From Aliirhizobium wenxiniae (GTDB taxonomy: Bacteria > Pseudomonadota > Alphaproteobacteria > Rhizobiales > Rhizobiaceae), in the NCBI RefSeq assembly GCF_014201355.1, contig NZ_JACHEG010000002.1, positions 372,001 to 436,000 of the forward strand: a stretch of 64,000 bases of DNA, read 5' to 3'. Shown one piece after another: positions 51,160 through 61,115 of this stretch (positions are counted from its first letter, which is position 1; every line of letters begins with the position of its first letter). Below the pieces are notes generated by a model, which worked only from the letters and a program-made list of their open reading frames with translations, searched no databases and was not told the DNA's origin. The translations under genes were made by a program, and so were the position numbers.

Positions 51160-51312
51160 ATGAGATCGATATTTAGTCCTCTTCGCACTCTCCGTGAAAA
51201 CTTGCGTCAGATAAACGCCGCCGTAAACGCATCTCGTGAATTTTCCGAGGCAAGCAGGACCCGAGGCGAAGCGATCGGTTCCGTCAGTCCGCTTTCCGGC
51301 ATCCCGCTCTGA
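51160..51312 (+). CDS. Small hypothetical protein, second gene of micro-operon
   Basis: A 50-residue ORF with GGAGGATGTGCG right before the ATG, one of the best ribosome sites in the window. Residues 1-35 (M-R-S-I-F-S-P-L-R-T-L-R-E-N-L-R-Q-I-N) form a predicted amphipathic basic helix; the tail is Ser/Gly-rich. It begins 12 bases after the 63-residue ORF. Such short helical proteins often bind membranes or a partner protein. No match known to me. Confidence 0.55.
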   Translation: MRSIFSPLRTLRENLRQINAAVNASREFSEASRTRGEAIGSVSPLSGIPL

Positions 51313-51330
51313 TTTTCAAATCCCTGGTTC

Positions 51331-52281
51331 TCATGCACCCGGCGGAGAGGCTTTGCGCGCGGCCCTGCGCTCCAGCCCAAGCTGGTGTTCGCGGTAGATG
51401 ATGAAGATACCGGCCGAGACGGTGATTGCGGTACCAATCAAGGTATTGATCGCCGGGATATCACCGAACAGCGTGTAGGCAATCGCAATTCCCAGAATGA
51501 TTGACGTGTATTCGAAGGGCGCGATCGTCGAGACGTCCGCGTGACGATAGCTTTCCGTCAGCAGGATCTGTCCTAGCCCTCCGAAAAATCCCGAGGCGAT
51601 CAGGCATAGGCGCGCGTAACCACTCAGGGAAGACCAGCCGAAGGGCAGGCTGATGATCGAGAAGATCGCCGCGGTCAGCGAGAAATAGAGCACGATTGTT
51701 GCGGTCTTTTCCGTCTGAACGAGTTGGCGTACCTGGATCATCGCAAAGCCGCCCATGACGGCTCCCAAGAGCACTGCCATCGCGCCCATTGCCTGCTCTG
51801 ACCCCATGCCATCACCACTGAACATGGTCATCTTGGGCCATGAAATGATCACCACGCCGACCATGCCGATAGCAACCGCGGTCCAGCGATAAAGCCTGAC
51901 GGTCTCCTTGAGAAATACCGCGGCAAAAATGACGGCGATTAGCGGCATAGAATAACCGAGTGCAATTGCGTCGGGCATTGGCAAATGCACCAGGCCATAA
52001 AAGCCGCATATCATGCCCATGATGCCGAGCACGCCGCGCTTGAGATGACCCGACAGGCTATTCGTATGGAAGGCGTGAAACAATTCCCGCCGAAAAGCCA
52101 GATATCCCATGATCGGAACAAGCGCGAAAGCCGATCTGTAGAAGGTGACCTGCCCCGCGGGGAGATCCGGCCCGGCTGCCTTGATGCAGGTCTGCATCAT
52201 CACGAATACGACAACAGACAATACTTTCAGCATAATCCCGTGCAGGGGATTTCGGGCATCGGGGGCCATAAGGGAACTCAT
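51331..52281 (-). CDS. EamA/DMT family transporter
   Basis: A 316-residue, ten-helix membrane protein with two EamA repeats (about 20-150 and 165-295), the drug/metabolite transporter fold of the RhaT/YdcZ type. The first repeat has Q-V-T-F-Y-R-S-A-F-A and the second E-S-Y-R-H-A-D-V-S-T-I-A-P-F-E-Y-T-S-I. Substrates in this family range from amino acids to S-adenosylmethionine; none is evident. Start ATG at 52279-52281, with a second in-frame ATG four codons later. Convergent with the micro-operon. Confidence 0.92.
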   Translation of the reverse strand: MSSLMAPDARNPLHGIMLKVLSVVVFVMMQTCIKAAGPDLPAGQVTFYRSAFALVPIMGYLAFRRELFHAFHTNSLSGHLKRGVLGIMGMICGFYGLVHLPMPDAIALGYSMPLIAVIFAAVFLKETVRLYRWTAVAIGMVGVVIISWPKMTMFSGDGMGSEQAMGAMAVLLGAVMGGFAMIQVRQLVQTEKTATIVLYFSLTAAIFSIISLPFGWSSLSGYARLCLIASGFFGGLGQILLTESYRHADVSTIAPFEYTSIILGIAIAYTLFGDIPAINTLIGTAITVSAGIFIIYREHQLGLERRAARKASPPGA

Positions 52282-52623
52282 TGGGGTTCAGGCCTTGGGC
52301 CTTGATCCGGAAGTAGGCGGGGTGGATTCGCAAGGACATTAACGCAAAAGTGGAGCGCCGTGTGTGAAAATTGACGAAAGTTCGCCAGTGCGCCAATCGA
52401 CGCAGCCGACAGCCAGATTTGCGATCTTTTGCCTACAGCCCCGAAATAGCGCTGTATGAAAATCGATCACTATACTGACAGTGCGACACTTTATTTTAGC
52501 CGCGGTTCAACAATCGTTTAGCATTGAATGTAAATATGCCCGCGGCGCGGGGGCCAAACCAGTCTTTTCGGGGACAGGTCTCACGTCGTCACGTCCAGTC
52601 GTTAAGCCGTTTCAGGAAACATC
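52282..52623. other. 342-base divergent region between EamA and pepN genes
   Basis: Holds the promoters for the minus-strand transporter and pepN. The stretch 52,440-52,530 is AT-rich. ORFs across it have no ribosome site, and I see no terminator, repeat or RNA structure. Confidence 0.4.
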
Positions 52624-55272
52624 ATGCGAACAGATACGGGCCAGATCGTGCATCTGGCGGATTACCGCCCCACTGACTTTGTTCTGGAACGGGTCGACCT
52701 GACGTTCGAACTCGATCCGACCAATACAAAGGTCGAGGCCCGATTGATCTTCCATCGGCGCGAAGGCGTCGACGCATCGCTGCCGCTGGTCCTGGATGGT
52801 GACGAACTTAAGCTTTCCGGCCTGCTGTTCGACCAGAAGGAAATGCCGGCAAACCAGTATGACGCGACGCCGGAAAGCCTGACGATCCGCGACCTGCCGG
52901 CAGAAAGCCCGTTCGAGCTTACGATCACCACCTATATCAATCCGGAAGCCAATACCCAGCTGATGGGTCTTTACCGGACCAACGGTGTGTATTGCACACA
53001 GTGCGAGGCCGAGGGCTTTCGCCGCATTACCTATTTCCCCGACCGCCCGGATGTTCTGGCGCCCTACACGATCACCATCATCGGTGACAAGACAGCCAAC
53101 CCGGTCATGCTGTCGAATGGCAATTTCCTCGGCGGCGCCGGTTATGACGAGGGCCGCTCCTTCGCCGCATGGTTCGATCCCCATCCCAAGCCGGCCTATC
53201 TCTTCGCACTGGTCGCAGGCGATCTCGGCGTGATCGAAGACACGTTCGAGACGATGTCGGGCCGCGAAGTGACGCTGAAGATCTACGTCGAGCACGGCAA
53301 GGAGCCACGTGCCGCCTATGCCATGGATGCGCTGAAGCGCTCGATGAAATGGGACGAAGAGCATTTCGGCCGCGAATACGATCTCAACATCTTCCAGATC
53401 GTCGCCGTCTCCGATTTCAACATGGGGGCGATGGAGAACAAGGGTCTCAACGTCTTCAACGACAAGTACGTGCTGGCCGACCCGGAAACCGCGACCGACC
53501 AGGATTATGCGAATATCGAGCGCATCATCGCGCATGAATATTTTCACAACTGGACCGGCAACCGTATCACCTGCCGCGACTGGTTCCAGCTTTGCCTGAA
53601 GGAAGGCCTGACGGTCTATCGCGACCAGGAATTCTCTTCCGACATGCGTTCGCGCCCGGTCAAGCGGATTGCCGACGTGCGTCATCTGAAGTCCGATCAG
53701 TTTCCGGAGGATGGAGGCCCGCTGGCGCATCCGCCGCGCCCGGACAGCTATCGCGAGATCAACAACTTCTACACGATGACGATCTACGAGAAGGGCGCCG
53801 AGATCACCGGGATGATCGCGACCATTCTTGGACGCGACAACTTCCGTAAAGGCATGGACCTCTATTTCGAGCGCCATGACGGACAGGCTGTCACCGTTGA
53901 GGACTATGTAAAATGCTTCGAGGATGCGAGCGGTCGCGACCTCAGCCAGTTCTTCCGTTGGTATGTTCAGGCAGGAACGCCGCTGGTCAGCGCCTCGGGC
54001 GCCTATGATGGCGCCGCCGGCACCTTCACGCTGTCGCTCGAACAGACGACACCGGCAACGCCGGGTCAGCCGAACAAGGAGCCGCTGCATATCCCGCTCT
54101 CCTTCGCGCTGATCCTCGACAATGGGCAGATCGCCGAGCCGAAATCGGTTACCGGCGGAGAAGTGACAGGTGACGTGCTGCACCTGACCGAGCGTAGCCA
54201 GAGCTTCACCTTCTCGGGCGTCTCGTCGCGGCCGGTTCTGTCGCTCAACCGGTCTTTCTCGGCACCGGTCAATCTGGCATTCGAACAGTCGCCGGAAGAT
54301 CTCGTCCATATCGCCCGCCATGACAGCGACCTGTTCTCACGCTGGCAGGCCCTGACCGACCTTGCCATGCCGAACCTGACGCAGGCGGCGCGCGATGCGC
54401 GTGACGGCAAGGATGTGAGCTGCGATCCGGCATTCGTTGCAGCCCTTCTGGAATGCGCCGGCGATGCATCGCTGGAACCCGCCTTCCGGGCTCAGGCGCT
54501 GAACCTGCCGAGCGAGGCCGATATTGCCCGCGCGCTTGGCGGCAATAACGATCCCGACGCGATCCATGCCGGCCGCAAGGCTGTGCATGAAGCAATCGCC
54601 AAGGCCGGAGAGGAAATCTTCGTCCGCCTTTATAACGAGATGAAGGTCGAAGGTGCCTATTCGCCGGAAGCCGAGGATGCAGGCAAGCGCTCGCTGCGCG
54701 GCGTCGCCCTCTCCTATCTCATGTATGCCGAAAACAGCCCGCAGCGTGCTGCAGAAGCTTTTGCCGCTGCCGACAACATGACGGACCTTGCGCAGTCGCT
54801 GACGCTGCTTGCGCATCGCTTCCCGGATGTCTCGGAGGCAACGGCTGCTCTCGCCAGCTTCCTCACCCGTTTCGACGGCAATCCGCTGGTCATCGACAAG
54901 TGGTTCTCGATCCAGGCGACGATCCCCGGCGTCGATGCGCTTGAGCGGGTCAAGGCGCTGATGGAAAACCCGCGCTACAACGCGGGCAATCCGAACCGCG
55001 TGCGTTCGCTCGTCGGCACGTTCGCCTTCGGCAATCCGACCGGCTTCAACCGCGCCGACGGCAAGGGCTACGACTTCCTCGCAGACCAGATCCTTGCGAT
55101 CGATCCGAAGAACCCGCAGCTCGCCGCGCGCCTCCTTACCTCGATGCGTTCCTGGCGTTCGCTTGAACCTGTGCGCGCTGAAAAGGCACGGTTGGCGCTT
55201 TCGAAGATCGCCAAGGCATCCAACCTTTCGACGGATGTCGGCGATATCGTTGAGCGCATGCTGAAGGACTAA
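52624..55272 (+). CDS. pepN: Aminopeptidase N
   Basis: An 882-residue M1-family zinc metallopeptidase that removes N-terminal residues from peptides, matching the usual length of about 870-890. Substrate motif G-A-M-E-N lies near 269 and zinc motif H304-E-Y-F-H308 with the third ligand Glu in L-K-E-G. Four-domain layout: beta saddle, catalytic, beta sandwich, helical C-terminal. No signal peptide, so it is cytosolic. The start M-R-T-D-T-G-Q-I-V-H-L-A-D-Y is the usual N-terminus. A hairpin follows the stop. Confidence 0.97.
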   Translation: MRTDTGQIVHLADYRPTDFVLERVDLTFELDPTNTKVEARLIFHRREGVDASLPLVLDGDELKLSGLLFDQKEMPANQYDATPESLTIRDLPAESPFELTITTYINPEANTQLMGLYRTNGVYCTQCEAEGFRRITYFPDRPDVLAPYTITIIGDKTANPVMLSNGNFLGGAGYDEGRSFAAWFDPHPKPAYLFALVAGDLGVIEDTFETMSGREVTLKIYVEHGKEPRAAYAMDALKRSMKWDEEHFGREYDLNIFQIVAVSDFNMGAMENKGLNVFNDKYVLADPETATDQDYANIERIIAHEYFHNWTGNRITCRDWFQLCLKEGLTVYRDQEFSSDMRSRPVKRIADVRHLKSDQFPEDGGPLAHPPRPDSYREINNFYTMTIYEKGAEITGMIATILGRDNFRKGMDLYFERHDGQAVTVEDYVKCFEDASGRDLSQFFRWYVQAGTPLVSASGAYDGAAGTFTLSLEQTTPATPGQPNKEPLHIPLSFALILDNGQIAEPKSVTGGEVTGDVLHLTERSQSFTFSGVSSRPVLSLNRSFSAPVNLAFEQSPEDLVHIARHDSDLFSRWQALTDLAMPNLTQAARDARDGKDVSCDPAFVAALLECAGDASLEPAFRAQALNLPSEADIARALGGNNDPDAIHAGRKAVHEAIAKAGEEIFVRLYNEMKVEGAYSPEAEDAGKRSLRGVALSYLMYAENSPQRAAEAFAAADNMTDLAQSLTLLAHRFPDVSEATAALASFLTRFDGNPLVIDKWFSIQATIPGVDALERVKALMENPRYNAGNPNRVRSLVGTFAFGNPTGFNRADGKGYDFLADQILAIDPKNPQLAARLLTSMRSWRSLEPVRAEKARLALSKIAKASNLSTDVGDIVERMLKD

Positions 55273-55280
55273 CACTCTTC

Positions 55281-55311
55281 TGACCCGCAGTGCTTTATGC
55301 GCTGCGGGTCA
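55281..55311 (+). terminator. Hairpin after pepN
   Basis: TGACCCGCAG (55281-55290) and CTGCGGGTCA (55302-55311), a perfect 10-base stem 8 bases past the pepN stop; T-run weak (CACTTTAAA). Confidence 0.7.
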
Positions 55312-55562
55312 CACTTTAAACGCTTGCCACATTTTTGGCCGCGTTTGACACATTTTGAAACACTTTGCTTGACGCACTCCGAAATCTCGCATCCGGGTTT
55401 CGACCACCAGCACAGCTGATTTGCGACGCAAAAATCCGCAAATTGCAGCGTATTTCAAATGGTTAACAAAATATTACCAACCCTCTGGACACGAAGAATC
55501 ACTCTATGATTCATTAGGGTAGATTCGGACGGGCGGCGTACCGGATCATCACGAGGGACTAG

Positions 55563-57908
55563 ATGAACACGGTATCGGACGTGCAGCGGGAAACCGCGGC
55601 CGGCGCTTGGCTGCGCCCTAAATTTCCGAAGGTTTCGGGCCTGCAGAAGGCGCTTTCGAAAGACAGCAATTTCGCGGTCAAGCCGATCGCACGTCAAACG
55701 CCGAAGGTGGAACTGGTGCTCAAGCGATCCATCCCCCTTCTCATCATCGCATTCCTCATGGTCGTGGCAGCGTCGCGCATTCTCGGCATCATGGGCGAGA
55801 ACAGCCGCATGGAAGATGCCGCGAGACAATCGACGGCGCTGATGGCCGCGACCGCCAAGGCGATATTCGTCGGCCAGGAGAGCCTGTTCAGCACTGCTGA
55901 CCGCGTCGCGGCGGAGGCTCGCCTTTCATCCTATCTGTCTTCCAATCCGCAGCCGCATGGTTCGTTCACCCTTTTCATCGACAAGTCCGGCGTCGTATTC
56001 GGCGGATCGAACGGAGCAGCGTCTGCCTATATCGGGCACCGCCTTGCTGCACTTCTTCCCGAAACCGCAACGCTCCGTCGCGTCGGCGGCGTGATTGAAA
56101 CCTATCTTGGCGAGACCCCGCACTATGCCGCAATCCAGCCGATAGGCGACGAGGGTGCGCTGATTGTTTCTGCGCATTCGCTTGATACGACCAACCGTTT
56201 CCTGCGCGGTGAAATTTCTCTCAACGTCACCCTCTTTACCGGTATTTCCGCCATTCTTCTCGTCATCCTTTATGCCTACTATACGCAGGTCAGGCGCGCA
56301 CAAGACGCCGACGAGATCTTTGCTGAATCCAATCTGCGGATCGAAGCGGCATTGTCTCACGGGCGTTGCGGACTTTGGGATTTCGATGTTGCCAACCGCA
56401 GGCTCTTCTGGTCCGGTTCGATGTACGAAATGCTTGGCCTGCCTGCTGCCGGCAGCATCATATCGTTTTCCGATGCCGCAAGGATGATGCATCCGTCGGA
56501 CGGCAATATCTACGCTCTGGCGCGTGCCATCGGCCGCGGCAATGCAAAGCAGGTCGACCAGGTATTCCGCATGCGCCACGCGGCTGGCCACTATGTCTGG
56601 ATGCGCGCACGGGCACAGGTCATTCGCAACGCGTCCGGCCGCATCCACGTGATCGGCATTGCCATGGACGTCACCGAACAGCACCGTCTGGCACAGCGTT
56701 ATGCCGAGGCCGATCAGCGTCTTGCCGACGCGATCGAATGTACCTCAGAGGCCTTCGTGCTATGGGACAAGAACGACCGCCTCGTCATGTGCAACACCCA
56801 CTTCCAGCAAGCTTACGGATTGCCTGAAAGTGTACTGGTGCCGGGAACCGAACGCACAACGGTCAATACAGCAGCCGCACGGCCGGTGATCGAGCGTCGC
56901 ATCGCGGATGCGGATGGCAGTGGTTTCTCCCGCACCACCGAGGTTCAGCTTGCCGACGAACGCTGGCTGCAGATCAACGAGCGCCGCACCCGAGACGGCG
57001 GCACGGTTTCGGTCGGCACCGACATCACGCTTCTGAAACGCCACCAGGATCGCCTGCGCCATAGCGAGCGCCGCCTGATGGCAACGATTGGGGACCTTTC
57101 AGCCTCGCAGAAGACGCTGGAAAAACAGAAGGCAGAGCTTTCCGTCGCCAATGCCAACTATCAGGCGGAGAAGGAACGCGCGGAAGCAGCCAACCAGGCA
57201 AAGTCCGAATTCCTCGCCAATATGAGCCACGAGTTGCGCACGCCGCTCAATGCCATTCTCGGCTTCTCCGAAATCCTGATGAACGGCATGTTCGGACCGC
57301 TCGGCTCACCGAAATACGGCGAATATTCCAAGGATATTCACGATAGCGGCAAGCACCTTTTGAACGTCATCAACGATATCCTCGACATGTCGAAGATCGA
57401 AGCCGGCCACATGCGCATACAGTCGGACAAGATTGATCTTGTGCCGTTGATCGAAGAGAGCTTGCGCCTCACCTCCATCGCCGCACAGGACAAGCATATC
57501 GCGATACATCAACGACTACCCGAAGTCCTCGACATGATCGGTGACAGACGCGCGCTGAAGCAGGTGATGCTCAATCTCCTCTCCAATGCCGTTAAATTCA
57601 CCGACGAAGGCGGCAGCATCGAGTTGCGTGCTCACCGGATGGAAAAAGGCCTGATGCTGACGATCGCCGACAGCGGCATCGGTATCCCCAAGGATGCTAT
57701 GCCCAAGATCGGCCAGCCCTTCGAACAGGTGCAGAGCCAGTATGCCAAGAGTAAGGGCGGATCGGGCCTCGGGCTTGCCATTTCCCGCTCGCTGGTGGCG
57801 CTGCATGGCGGCCGGATGCGCATCCGCTCGAAATGCGGCAAAGGCACCGCCGTGTCGCTTTTCATCCCCGACCGGCCTTTCGTGGAAGCGCGCAAGAAGG
57901 CGGCGTGA
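55563..57908 (+). CDS. PAS-domain sensor histidine kinase, DivJ/PleC-like
   Basis: A 781-residue hybrid-free kinase with two transmembrane segments (about 50-75 and 218-240), a periplasmic sensor region between, one or two PAS domains (about 260-380 with a PAC end V-T-E-Q, and 390-500), then a dimerisation domain with phospho-acceptor [14 protein letters not shown] and an ATPase domain ([23 protein letters not shown]). The segment [16 protein letters not shown] is a signature of alphaproteobacterial DivJ/PleC/PdhS kinases that act on DivK. Sinorhizobium CbrA has a similar plan; assignment to it is inference. Confidence 0.92.
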   Translation: MNTVSDVQRETAAGAWLRPKFPKVSGLQKALSKDSNFAVKPIARQTPKVELVLKRSIPLLIIAFLMVVAASRILGIMGENSRMEDAARQSTALMAATAKAIFVGQESLFSTADRVAAEARLSSYLSSNPQPHGSFTLFIDKSGVVFGGSNGAASAYIGHRLAALLPETATLRRVGGVIETYLGETPHYAAIQPIGDEGALIVSAHSLDTTNRFLRGEISLNVTLFTGISAILLVILYAYYTQVRRAQDADEIFAESNLRIEAALSHGRCGLWDFDVANRRLFWSGSMYEMLGLPAAGSIISFSDAARMMHPSDGNIYALARAIGRGNAKQVDQVFRMRHAAGHYVWMRARAQVIRNASGRIHVIGIAMDVTEQHRLAQRYAEADQRLADAIECTSEAFVLWDKNDRLVMCNTHFQQAYGLPESVLVPGTERTTVNTAAARPVIERRIADADGSGFSRTTEVQLADERWLQINERRTRDGGTVSVGTDITLLKRHQDRLRHSERRLMATIGDLSASQKTLEKQKAELSVANANYQAEKERAEAANQAKSEFLANMSHELRTPLNAILGFSEILMNGMFGPLGSPKYGEYSKDIHDSGKHLLNVINDILDMSKIEAGHMRIQSDKIDLVPLIEESLRLTSIAAQDKHIAIHQRLPEVLDMIGDRRALKQVMLNLLSNAVKFTDEGGSIELRAHRMEKGLMLTIADSGIGIPKDAMPKIGQPFEQVQSQYAKSKGGSGLGLAISRSLVALHGGRMRIRSKCGKGTAVSLFIPDRPFVEARKKAA

Positions 57909-57912
57909 AAGA

Positions 57913-60882
57913 TCAGCGGATCGCGCGCTGAAACACGTTCCTCACCTCACCCGACAGCCGCTTTACCTCTCTCTCCAGCGTGGCTAGATCGGGGCAGTCT
58001 CCGGCACGGCAGATCCGCTCCACGAGGCCGGCGGGTGCATCCTTGGCATCGAACGGGCCATCCACACAGAGGCGGATGATCTGCGAGAGTTCGGTGAACA
58101 GACGCAAGGCTTCAAGGCATGTATCGAGATCGGCTTGTTCCGGCAGGTCCTCACCGAGTGCCTTCAGTGCTTGCGCAGTCGACAGACCGTAGGTATCGAC
58201 CGACAGATCCTTGCCCCCTGCCCGCGCCGGCGCCGGCGCCGGCGCGATCAGCCGCAGATATTGGGCGATGAACTCGATGTCGATCAATCCGCCGGGAATG
58301 AGCTTGAAATCCCAGATATCGCGCGGCGGTTTCTCTTCTCCGATCAGCGTCCGCATCTCGGCCACGTCCTTGGTGATCTTCTTCACGTCCGGCTTGGCGG
58401 ACAGAACCTCGCGGATGACAGCCCTTGCCTCATCACCCAGGCTCTTGTCGCCGCAGACGATGCGTGCGCGGGTGAGCGCCATATGCTCCCAGGTCCAGGC
58501 CTCTTCACGCTGATATTTGCCGAATGCGGTGATGCGCGAGGCGACCGGCCCCTTGTTGCCGGAAGGACGCAGGCGCAGATCGACTTCGAAGATCACGCCC
58601 TCCGCCATCGGTGCGGAAAGCGCTGCGATCAGTCTCTGCGTCAGGCGGGTGAAATAACGCTGCGCATCGAGCGGTTTTTGACCGCTGCTCTCGAAGGCGT
58701 CGCTGTCGTAATCGTAGAGCAGTATAAGATCGACATCCGATCCCGCCGTAAGCTCGAAGGAACCGAGCTTGCCCATGCCCATGACAGCGACACGTCCACC
58801 CGGATAGGTGCCATGCGCCGCCTCGATCTCGCCTTTCACCGCCGTCAGTGCCGCGTCGATCAGGAGATCCGCCAGATGGGTAAAGGCACGGCCGGCATCG
58901 TCGCCGGAGATCGCTGCGGTGAGCAACCGGATACCGATCAGAAAGCGCTGCTCGGCAGCAAAGATGCGCAGCCGGTCGAGCCTGTCCTCGTAATGGCGCG
59001 AGCCGGAGAGGAACGTATCCAGCCGCTTCGACAAATAGTCGCGCGTTGGCACTTCCGACATCAGGCCGGGATCGAGCATGCCATCGAAGACATGCGGCTT
59101 GGAGGCGATGATATCGGCCAGACGCGGCGCCGATGCCATGATGGTGACGATGAGAGAGAGAAGCGGCGGGTTCTTGCCGATCAGCGAAAAGAGCTGGATG
59201 CCGGCCGGCAGCGCCTTCAAAAAGCTGTCGAAGCGCAGCAGCGCCTCGTCCGCACGCTGGCTTTCGCCGAAGGCCTTGAGCAGCGCCGGCATCATCTGTG
59301 TCAGCCGCTCGCGGGCCTCGACCGATTGCGTCGCACGGTACCGGCCGGAATGCCAGGTGCGGATCATCCGCGACATGTCGGCGGGTCGCTCATAACCGAG
59401 TTCGGCCAGCGTCTTCAGCGTATCGGGATCGTCCTTCTGGCCGGTGAAGACGAGGTTGCCCTCACCGCCTGACAGGCCCTCCTCCTGTTCGAACAGCCGC
59501 GAATAGCGCCTCTCGACCGTCTTGAGGATGCTCTCCAGCCGCGTGGAAAACGCCGCGACATCGGCAAAGCCGAGCATGAAGGCAATTCGCTTCAGTTCCG
59601 CATTGCTGTCGGGCAGGCGATGCGTCTGCTCGTCATGCACCATCTGGATACGGTGTTCGACATCGCGCAGGAACCAGTAGGCTTCGGTCAAGGCCGTTGC
59701 GATCTCCGGCTTGATCCACTTGGCTTCTGCCAGCGCATGCAGCGCCGTTTCCGTCTCGCGTGTTCTCAGCGCCGGCATGCGTCCACCGGCGATCAACTGC
59801 TGGGTCTGGGCGAAAAATTCGATCTCGCGAATGCCCCCGCGTCCGAGCTTGACGTCGTGGCCCTTTACCGCGATCGCCCCATGGCCCTTGTGGACATGGA
59901 TCTGCCGCTTGATCGAATGGATGTCGGCGATCGCCGCATAATCGAGATATTTGCGGAAGACGAAGGGGGTCAGAAGCTTGAGGAAGTTATCGCCGGCAGC
60001 CATGTCGCCGGCCACCGGCCGCGCCTTGATATAGGCGGCCCGCTCCCAGTTCTGCCCCCTGCCCTCGTAATAGATCAGGGCTGCATCCATGGAGACGGCG
60101 AGCGGCGTAGAGCCGGGATCCGGGCGCAGCCTCAGGTCGGTTCTGAAAACGTAACCATCGGCGGTGCGGTCCTGCAGGATGCGGATCAGCCGGCGCATCA
60201 TCCGGCCATAGATCTCCGACGCATCAAGCGGATCGGCAAGAATGCCCACCTCGGGGTCGAAGAAAACGACGATATCGATATCGGAGGAATAGTTGAGTTC
60301 GCGCCCGCCGAGCTTGCCCATACCGAGCACGATGAGGCCCGAGCCACGGCTCGGTTCTGTCGGGTCGACAAGCTTGAGCTTGCCGCTTTCATGCGTCGCG
60401 AGCAGAAGATGGTCGACCGCGGAGGCGACGGAGGCTTGCGCAAATTCGCTCAGCCAGCATGTCGTTTCCTTCGCCGTGAAGATGCGGGCGAGATCAGCCA
60501 ACGCCAGGATGAAGCTGAAGGCGCGCTTGGCCGACCGCAGGACGGTCATGACCTCGCTCTCGGAAGGAATCTTCTCATCCACCGGCCGCCAGGCATCGCG
60601 TGCCTTGTCGATCAGGGAGGAGAGCGCCGGTTCCACCGGTTCGCCGATAGCCTGAGCCAGGAAAGAGGGAGAGACCGAAGCCGTGTCGCGCAGATAGGGC
60701 GACAGGCTGAATGCCGCGACGATAAAATCCTTCAGCGCCCCGCCTTCTTTCAGCATTTGCGCCACCGAAGCCTCGGATTGTCCAATATCTTTCAGCGCCG
60801 CCAGAGCAGTCTTGGCTTCCGCCTGCGACAGGGGACGAATGACATCCGCTGATACGGTGTCGAGCCGTTTTACGCTTTTCAT
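57913..60882 (-). CDS. glnE: Bifunctional glutamine synthetase adenylyltransferase/deadenylase
   Basis: GlnE (989 residues) adds or removes AMP on glutamine synthetase in reply to PII and glutamine, a main nitrogen control. Two nucleotidyltransferase domains are seen: N-terminal deadenylylase with Y-S-S-D-I-D-I-V-V-F near residue 198, and C-terminal adenylyltransferase with G-S-D-V-D-L-I-L-L near 720. Both keep the two catalytic Asp. The gene is convergent with the PAS kinase, 4 bases apart, and starts with ATG at 60880-60882. Confidence 0.96.
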   Translation of the reverse strand: MKSVKRLDTVSADVIRPLSQAEAKTALAALKDIGQSEASVAQMLKEGGALKDFIVAAFSLSPYLRDTASVSPSFLAQAIGEPVEPALSSLIDKARDAWRPVDEKIPSESEVMTVLRSAKRAFSFILALADLARIFTAKETTCWLSEFAQASVASAVDHLLLATHESGKLKLVDPTEPSRGSGLIVLGMGKLGGRELNYSSDIDIVVFFDPEVGILADPLDASEIYGRMMRRLIRILQDRTADGYVFRTDLRLRPDPGSTPLAVSMDAALIYYEGRGQNWERAAYIKARPVAGDMAAGDNFLKLLTPFVFRKYLDYAAIADIHSIKRQIHVHKGHGAIAVKGHDVKLGRGGIREIEFFAQTQQLIAGGRMPALRTRETETALHALAEAKWIKPEIATALTEAYWFLRDVEHRIQMVHDEQTHRLPDSNAELKRIAFMLGFADVAAFSTRLESILKTVERRYSRLFEQEEGLSGGEGNLVFTGQKDDPDTLKTLAELGYERPADMSRMIRTWHSGRYRATQSVEARERLTQMMPALLKAFGESQRADEALLRFDSFLKALPAGIQLFSLIGKNPPLLSLIVTIMASAPRLADIIASKPHVFDGMLDPGLMSEVPTRDYLSKRLDTFLSGSRHYEDRLDRLRIFAAEQRFLIGIRLLTAAISGDDAGRAFTHLADLLIDAALTAVKGEIEAAHGTYPGGRVAVMGMGKLGSFELTAGSDVDLILLYDYDSDAFESSGQKPLDAQRYFTRLTQRLIAALSAPMAEGVIFEVDLRLRPSGNKGPVASRITAFGKYQREEAWTWEHMALTRARIVCGDKSLGDEARAVIREVLSAKPDVKKITKDVAEMRTLIGEEKPPRDIWDFKLIPGGLIDIEFIAQYLRLIAPAPAPARAGGKDLSVDTYGLSTAQALKALGEDLPEQADLDTCLEALRLFTELSQIIRLCVDGPFDAKDAPAGLVERICRAGDCPDLATLEREVKRLSGEVRNVFQRAIR

Positions 60883-61115
60883 GCCGTTTCCTCCCTTATG
60901 CAGCTTTTAGTTTGCGCGGAAGGAGAAGACAAACCGGAATGAAGGGAAACCACAACCCATGAACGATTGCGGTTTATCAAGTGACGCAATCTAATTAGGG
61001 CGCTATCTATCTGGAGACTTTCGTACTCCATGCCTTTGCGGGTCGCTTCCCGCTCTTCGGTTGAACGGAGTCACCGAATTGCCTTGCGCTCCCGCGTCCA
61101 TCTTCGGGAGAAACC

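Noticed and set aside
59620..60852. 410-codon ORF opposite glnE
   Set aside because: Mirror frame of a high-GC gene; no start signal and no protein motif.
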